Shown: positions 56,143 through 60,499 of the stretch, piece by piece | Layout of the letters: every line of letters starts with the position of its first letter | How positions within the stretch are numbered: position 1 is the first letter of the stretch | NCBI GenBank assembly: GCA_027021445.1 | Contig: JALUUH010000032.1 | Coordinates: forward strand, 1 to 60,499 | DNA: 60,499 nucleotides | Origin: Gammaproteobacteria bacterium | GTDB taxonomy: Bacteria; Pseudomonadota; Gammaproteobacteria; S012-40 | Direction: 5' to 3' | The notes under the pieces: model-generated | What the model was told of the DNA's origin: nothing | Seen by the model: the letters and a program-made list of their open reading frames with translations, nothing else | The model's database searches: none | Made by a program: the position numbers and the translations under genes

Positions 56143-58353
56143 TTAGCTGTCTTGAGATTCCATAAAGCGACGGTGATCGTAGTTTTTTATCCAGTCGTAT
56201 AATTCCATTTTGGGTAGTGCTTCGGAAAATAAATATCCTTGCGCATAATCACAATTATGCTCGAGCAACATATGTAGAACCTTTTTCTGATCTACACCTT
56301 CCGCACATATTTTTAGGTCAAGTGCATGCCCTAATTGGATCGCGGCTTTTACGATATCGATATTTTTTTCTTCTGAGAGCGTTTTTCGAATGATACCATC
56401 ATAAATTTTCAAGCCGCCGACTTTCAAATTTTGCAGATTAGATAGCGAAGTATAACTGGAACCAAAGTCATCAACAATAATATTGACATTTTGCTGCGAG
56501 AGTTTTTTAAGTGTATTGGCCGATTGCTCGCTGTTGATACCTATGATCTTTTCTGCAATTTCAAGCGTAATACATTGTGGTTTAACATTATTTTTTTTAA
56601 GTAAGTCTAATAAATATGTATTGAATCCTGGATCTTGTAGAGTAGCGATAGAAACATTTATTTGCATATGCTCGACTAAGCCACTTGAGAGAAACCCTGC
56701 AAAATCCTTAAGTGCTTGATTGAGGGTGAAGCTAGTTAATGATTTCATCAAGTCAGAATGCTCAGCTATCTGACATAAGATACGAGAATCAACCAGTCCC
56801 AAAGTCTGGTGCTGCCATCGAATGAGTGCTTCAATTGAATGAATTTTTCTCGTTTTTATATTGATAATGGGCTGATACCAAACATCCAAATTTCGCTGTT
56901 TTAACGACTCCCTTAGGTCGGTCGTTAATTTCAGTTTTTCGCGATTTTTTTTATCGAACTCAGTATTATAAGTAGCAATCGTGTTACCGCTTTTTTTGGC
57001 GGTATACATCGCGATATCTGCTTTTTGTATAAGTTGCTGGCTGTCACAGGCATGCGCTGGAAAAAGTGCAATACCAATGCTCGCAGACACATATAGTTTA
57101 TTTGAGTCAACTTCTACTACGCGCTCGATTGCCGATAATACTTTTTGTGCAAAGCTCTGTGCGCTCTCTAAGCTGACATTTTGCAAAATGATTGAAAACT
57201 CATCGCCACCAAGTCTAGCCACCGTGTCAGAACGACGAATTTCTGCCTTTAGACGTTGTGCCAAAGAAACTAATAATTTATCACCACATTGATGACCATA
57301 CGAATCATTAACTTTTTTAAACAGATTCAGATCGATAAATAATAAACCAACATGCGTGCGTGCACGTTCTGCGATTAATATCGCCTGCTCAAGTCGATCA
57401 GCCATCAATGCACGATTGGGAAGGTCGGTTAATGAGTCATGTAATGCTCGATATTTCAGCTTTTGTTTTTGATCGTTTAATTTTTCAAATAGTGTGGCCA
57501 GGAACTGCGTAAGCCAGATAGAAACCCAAAGTATGATTATCAAGGTAATAGCGATTGGAGCACCCAGGGTTGATAAAAAATTTTGTGCGTCGTTTACAGA
57601 AGTTTTATACAAAAAAACTAAACGATCCGAGGAATTGGAGATGGTCGAAATTCGCCAAGCATAGCTTTTACCATTTTTGAGTATCTCTCCAGATTCCTCT
57701 AGAGAAGAGGTTTTGATGTCAGCAATAAAATCATCCGTAATATCAGAAAAAGCGGACGTGTGATGTGTGAGCAATTGTCCATTGACGTTTAAGATCAACA
57801 TATCGAATGAACTATGTAAATATTTATTTAACCATGCCAGTTTTTCTGAATTCGAAAGCAAGCTAACATTTTCACTTTCGTAATGATGAACCATGTTTGG
57901 TATCACATTGCTCATAAGATTGTATTGTTTGTTCTCGAAATCTACGCTGGCTGCGCGAAAAGCGCCGTAAGTAAGCAAGAGAAACATAAAAGTCAGCGCG
58001 ACGGATATGCGGAAAAACAGTTTGAGGCGTATGCGTTCACCTGGTTGCGCTGTTTTTACCGGGTTATGCTGTTCTTGTAAGTACCCATCCTGCACTAACC
58101 CGTTGATAGGGCAGAATTCTGCTCTTTTCGAATTTTGTATTTCTTGTGCATACTTGTTTTTTTTTAACACGCGCAGAGAGAAAAATCGTGTAATGCTCAC
58201 ATATATGTTTATCGCGCCAAAAACCCCTAAAATTGTCGCGATGGGAACACCACCAAGTTGGCTTGGGTACAGAATTGCGACATATAGGCATGCACTACCG
58301 ATTAATAATTGTAAAGTCAGTCCGATGCCGCGTAATTTGCGCTCCAGTGCCAT
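56143..58353 (-). CDS. Membrane GGDEF/EAL protein
   Basis: 736 aa. Two helices at the N-terminus (about 12-50), a soluble link, another helix near 110-128, a periplasmic sensor-like domain (to about 255), a helix near 265-285, then GGDEF (intact RLGGDEFSIIL) and EAL. In EAL, the EALIRW, INVS, LEIAE and DDFG motifs are present, but LKID reads LKIYD, the G in DFGxGYSSL is Ser, and AEGVE is AEGVD. So diguanylate cyclase activity is likely; phosphodiesterase activity is less certain. It would control c-di-GMP near surface structures encoded on either side. Confidence 0.9.
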   Translation of the reverse strand: MALERKLRGIGLTLQLLIGSACLYVAILYPSQLGGVPIATILGVFGAINIYVSITRFFSLRVLKKNKYAQEIQNSKRAEFCPINGLVQDGYLQEQHNPVKTAQPGERIRLKLFFRISVALTFMFLLLTYGAFRAASVDFENKQYNLMSNVIPNMVHHYESENVSLLSNSEKLAWLNKYLHSSFDMLILNVNGQLLTHHTSAFSDITDDFIADIKTSSLEESGEILKNGKSYAWRISTISNSSDRLVFLYKTSVNDAQNFLSTLGAPIAITLIIILWVSIWLTQFLATLFEKLNDQKQKLKYRALHDSLTDLPNRALMADRLEQAILIAERARTHVGLLFIDLNLFKKVNDSYGHQCGDKLLVSLAQRLKAEIRRSDTVARLGGDEFSIILQNVSLESAQSFAQKVLSAIERVVEVDSNKLYVSASIGIALFPAHACDSQQLIQKADIAMYTAKKSGNTIATYNTEFDKKNREKLKLTTDLRESLKQRNLDVWYQPIINIKTRKIHSIEALIRWQHQTLGLVDSRILCQIAEHSDLMKSLTSFTLNQALKDFAGFLSSGLVEHMQINVSIATLQDPGFNTYLLDLLKKNNVKPQCITLEIAEKIIGINSEQSANTLKKLSQQNVNIIVDDFGSSYTSLSNLQNLKVGGLKIYDGIIRKTLSEEKNIDIVKAAIQLGHALDLKICAEGVDQKKVLHMLLEHNCDYAQGYLFSEALPKMELYDWIKNYDHRRFMESQDS

Positions 58354-58738
58354 CCCTGTTGTTTTCCTTCCCGATAATATTTAAACCTTAATACCATGAG
58401 AATATCGACATGTTTGCGCCATGTCTTAAACTAAACTGAGGTAAATAGCTAAGTGACTCCCTATAACCGAACTCCATAGTTGGACAATTCAGCGTGTAGC
58501 GGAACTGGCCCAAAACAAATCAAACCTAAAACAATAAAGCGGAGACAAACAGTTGTTGTATATACTATTTTTATAGACAAAGTTTTAACCTGGCTGATTT
58601 TTTTATACCCGCTTAAGTAAAATTAACTGCGCATATTTTTACCTATACTTGACCAACAGTGTTGGACTACGCACAGAGAGTCATTATATAATGTAGTACT
58701 TTATTCAGTAGTAGCTTCCGCTAAGGCAGTAATGATTT
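58354..58738. other. Divergent promoter gap upstream of the beta-helix protein
   Basis: 385 bases with no open gene. A -10 type tataat at 58687-58692 with ttggac at 58662-58667 (19-bp spacing) is a possible rightward promoter. No operator or repeat recognised. Confidence 0.4.
58662..58692 (+). promoter_or_regulatory. Candidate sigma70 promoter of the beta-helix gene
   Basis: TTGGAC, 19 bases, TATAAT; the spacing is long, so the match is modest. Transcription would start about 40 bases ahead of the ATG at 58739. Confidence 0.4.
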
Positions 58739-60499
58739 ATGAAAAGCTTAATTTCCCCTCTGTTTAAAATACGTGTCTTTATCTTTTCTTGTTTGCTCTT
58801 CTGGCAGTTACCGCTGAGTGCGGCAACGTTTACAGTCAATACCACAAGCGACCTTGTCGATATCAATCTCGCTGACGGCCTGTGCATAACCGTAAATGAT
58901 AACTGTGCATTACGGGCAGCGGTACAACAAGCTAACGCTTTAGAAGGTGCGGACAATATAACCTTACCACCAGGAGTTTATGACTTATCACTCACTGGCA
59001 CACACGAAGATGCGGCAGCCAGCGGTGATCTGGATATTACCGATACGCTGACCATTAATGGCGACGGCGCAGATCAAGTTTTTATTGACGGCCAGGCTGC
59101 GGATAGAGTCTTTCAGTTGTTACAAGGTGTCCACGCAGAGATTAATGGCGTAACGATTCGCAATGGTGTGGCGGACGGTCTGTCGTTGCGCGGTAATTCT
59201 AACGGTGGCAATTCTAACGGTGGTGGTTTTGGCGGCGGCATTAAAAGCGCGGGTAGGCTTAGCTTAAATGATTGCAATATCGATAGAAACAAAGCCTTTA
59301 ACGGTGGCAGCGGAATTCATGCGGCATACCGCGGTTTTCCGATCAGAGGCTCACTAACGGTTAACCGTTGCAATATCACGAACAACGGCTCGGGTGGCGG
59401 TACAGGCGGTTTCGGCGGCCACATCTATGCGGAAAACATCCCCATGACAATACGCGATAGCGTGCTTAACGGCAGCATCAGTTCGAGTACGTGGGGAGTA
59501 TTAGCCGGTGGTGGTATTTTTTATTCAAACAGCACTTATCCGTTCCCACCAAAAGCCTTGGTGCTTAATACGACGATTAGCAATAATAGAGCAATGTCAT
59601 CGGGGGGTGGCATTCATGTTTTTATGGGCGAGTTAGAGATCATCAATAGCACCATCAGTGGCAATACTGCCTATGAGATGGGAGGGGGATTGAATGTAGA
59701 GAACTCAGCTATTGTTAAAATAGTGAATTCTACGCTGACTGATAATTCTGCACCGAACGGCGGAGGTGGCGGCATTAATGATCGCAACCAAATGCCCGTA
59801 GTGACTATTATCGATTCTATCATTAGCGCAAATATTGGCGGCAATTGTGCAGTTACTGCGGCGGGCTTGAATGCTGTGGGCAGCAATCTTGATAGCGACG
59901 GAAGCTGTGGTTTTAATCTGGCAAACCTGGATCCCTTGTTGTTACCGCTGACGGATAATGGCGGGCCGGGTTTTACCCATGCATTAGCCGAGGACAGTCC
60001 CGCATTAGATGCTGCGGCATCTTGTTTAAGCACGGATCAGCGCAGTTATTTACGCCCTGCCAGCGGATGTGATTTAGGCGCGATTGAAATGGCGGCATTA
60101 CCTCCCGTCGTGCCCGTGGTAACTCCGGTTGAGAATAATCAAGTATCAGCAAGTGATATTGAAAATGCTGCGCCTGTTGCCTTTAATCTTCCTGCTGCGG
60201 TAATCGCGGGCGGGGTTTTGCACGGCATTATGAACGCTTATGATCCTGATGGTGATAGATTATCCTATGAGATTACCGAGCAAGCGCTAAAGGGTATTGC
60301 GGGTTTGCCGGTGCCTGGTTCCAATAATGACATTCCAGGTGGTTATACTTATACACCTCTGGCTGACGCCAGTGGTTTTGATTTTTTTAAGTTTCGTGCC
60401 TGTGACCCATACGATGCATGCTCAGATGAAATGACTATTTTTATCACGATTACTGACGGAGAGGTTGCTGATGAATTGAGCATAGATCTCACACCTGAC
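58739..60499 (+). CDS. Right-handed beta-helix surface protein, 3' end outside the window
   Basis: The frame is open for 587 codons to the window edge. Signal peptide (ATG, basic n-region, SCLLFWQLPLSAA). It opens TFTVNTTSDLVDINLADG with DGLCITVNDNCALRAAVQQAN near 47-67, the CSLREA motif. A run of Gly-rich beta-helix coils follows (NGGGFGGGIKS, GGGIFY, GGGIHVF, NTAYEMGGGLNV, GGGGINDRN), then LDPLLLPLTDNGGPGFTHA, a choice-of-anchor Q type closing (SYLRPASGCDLGAIE) and the start of a cadherin-like repeat (NAYDPDGDRLSYEI, YTYTPLADASGFDFFKF). Probably a large exported adhesin-like protein. Later domains are unseen. Confidence 0.88.
   Translation, partial: MKSLISPLFKIRVFIFSCLLFWQLPLSAATFTVNTTSDLVDINLADGLCITVNDNCALRAAVQQANALEGADNITLPPGVYDLSLTGTHEDAAASGDLDITDTLTINGDGADQVFIDGQAADRVFQLLQGVHAEINGVTIRNGVADGLSLRGNSNGGNSNGGGFGGGIKSAGRLSLNDCNIDRNKAFNGGSGIHAAYRGFPIRGSLTVNRCNITNNGSGGGTGGFGGHIYAENIPMTIRDSVLNGSISSSTWGVLAGGGIFYSNSTYPFPPKALVLNTTISNNRAMSSGGGIHVFMGELEIINSTISGNTAYEMGGGLNVENSAIVKIVNSTLTDNSAPNGGGGGINDRNQMPVVTIIDSIISANIGGNCAVTAAGLNAVGSNLDSDGSCGFNLANLDPLLLPLTDNGGPGFTHALAEDSPALDAAASCLSTDQRSYLRPASGCDLGAIEMAALPPVVPVVTPVENNQVSASDIENAAPVAFNLPAAVIAGGVLHGIMNAYDPDGDRLSYEITEQALKGIAGLPVPGSNNDIPGGYTYTPLADASGFDFFKFRACDPYDACSDEMTIFITITDGEVADELSIDLTPD

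Overview
The window looks like chromosomal DNA of a fairly A+T-rich, Gram-negative gammaproteobacterium that respires aerobically. The evidence is gene content and order: the run rlmH-rsfS-nadD-proA-holA-lptE-leuS with a divergent ybeL-type gene, purD-purE-tsaC-hemF, rng-yhdP-nit-tldD-pmbA, rplM-rpsI, O2-dependent hemF and coq7, two trimeric-type porins, and a PEP-CTERM protein. I cannot name the genus. No rRNA, tRNA or CRISPR array was seen.

Layout. 1-6.6 kb is accessory and decayed: GGGGTCAG-type repeats, an oxidoreductase with a divergent LysR regulator whose start region is an octanucleotide microsatellite, a truncated REP-associated transposase (RAYT), a DUF547 protein, an AraC/GyrI-type regulator, a broken cupin gene and a lipoprotein. 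6.7-11.3 kb (minus) holds a four-heme cytochrome and purD-purE-tsaC-hemF. 11.6-15.9 kb holds small plus-strand genes (secreted protein, YjfB-like protein, a divergent MoeA-like protein, signal-peptide AlgH/YqgE, Nudix) and rsmJ. 15.9-32.8 kb (minus) is a long housekeeping block: TldD/TldE protease, nitrilase-family amidase, YhdP, RNase G, Maf, ribosome maturation, NAD and proline synthesis, DNA polymerase delta, LptE and LeuRS. 33.5-39.2 kb holds trpE, gph, two porins and rpsI-rplM. 39.4-43.9 kb is a compact chaperone-usher pilus cluster. 43.9-48.6 kb holds a 2Fe-2S protein, a GlcF-like Fe-S protein, coq7, a lipoprotein fused to an IS3 relic, a small hypothetical gene and ylqF.

48.8-55.1 kb (minus) is the most interesting block. 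Seven tightly packed genes encode a periplasmic helical protein, an ABC ATPase, a MacB/LolC-fold permease, a LolA-like carrier, an outer-membrane barrel-like protein, a LytS/AlgZ-type kinase and a LytTR regulator. Together they could form an envelope-spanning lipid or lipoprotein export route that carries its own two-component sensor. 55.4-60.5 kb holds more repeats, a PEP-CTERM protein that has lost its 5' end, a GGDEF/EAL protein and the 5' part of a large beta-helix surface protein running off the window.

Three or more dispersed non-coding repeat families occur. (A) GGGGTCAG/GGGGACAG elements lie at 5, 2416, 3707 and 55419; the one at 2416 encloses a RAYT fragment. (B) Palindromes built on CTAGGAGC-TGTCCGAGAACAG lie at 12135, 26504, 33425, 38342 and 48673, mostly abutting gene 3' ends and twice providing the stop codon. 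(C) A 177-bp element with 24-bp imperfect terminal inverted repeats lies between rng and yhdP.
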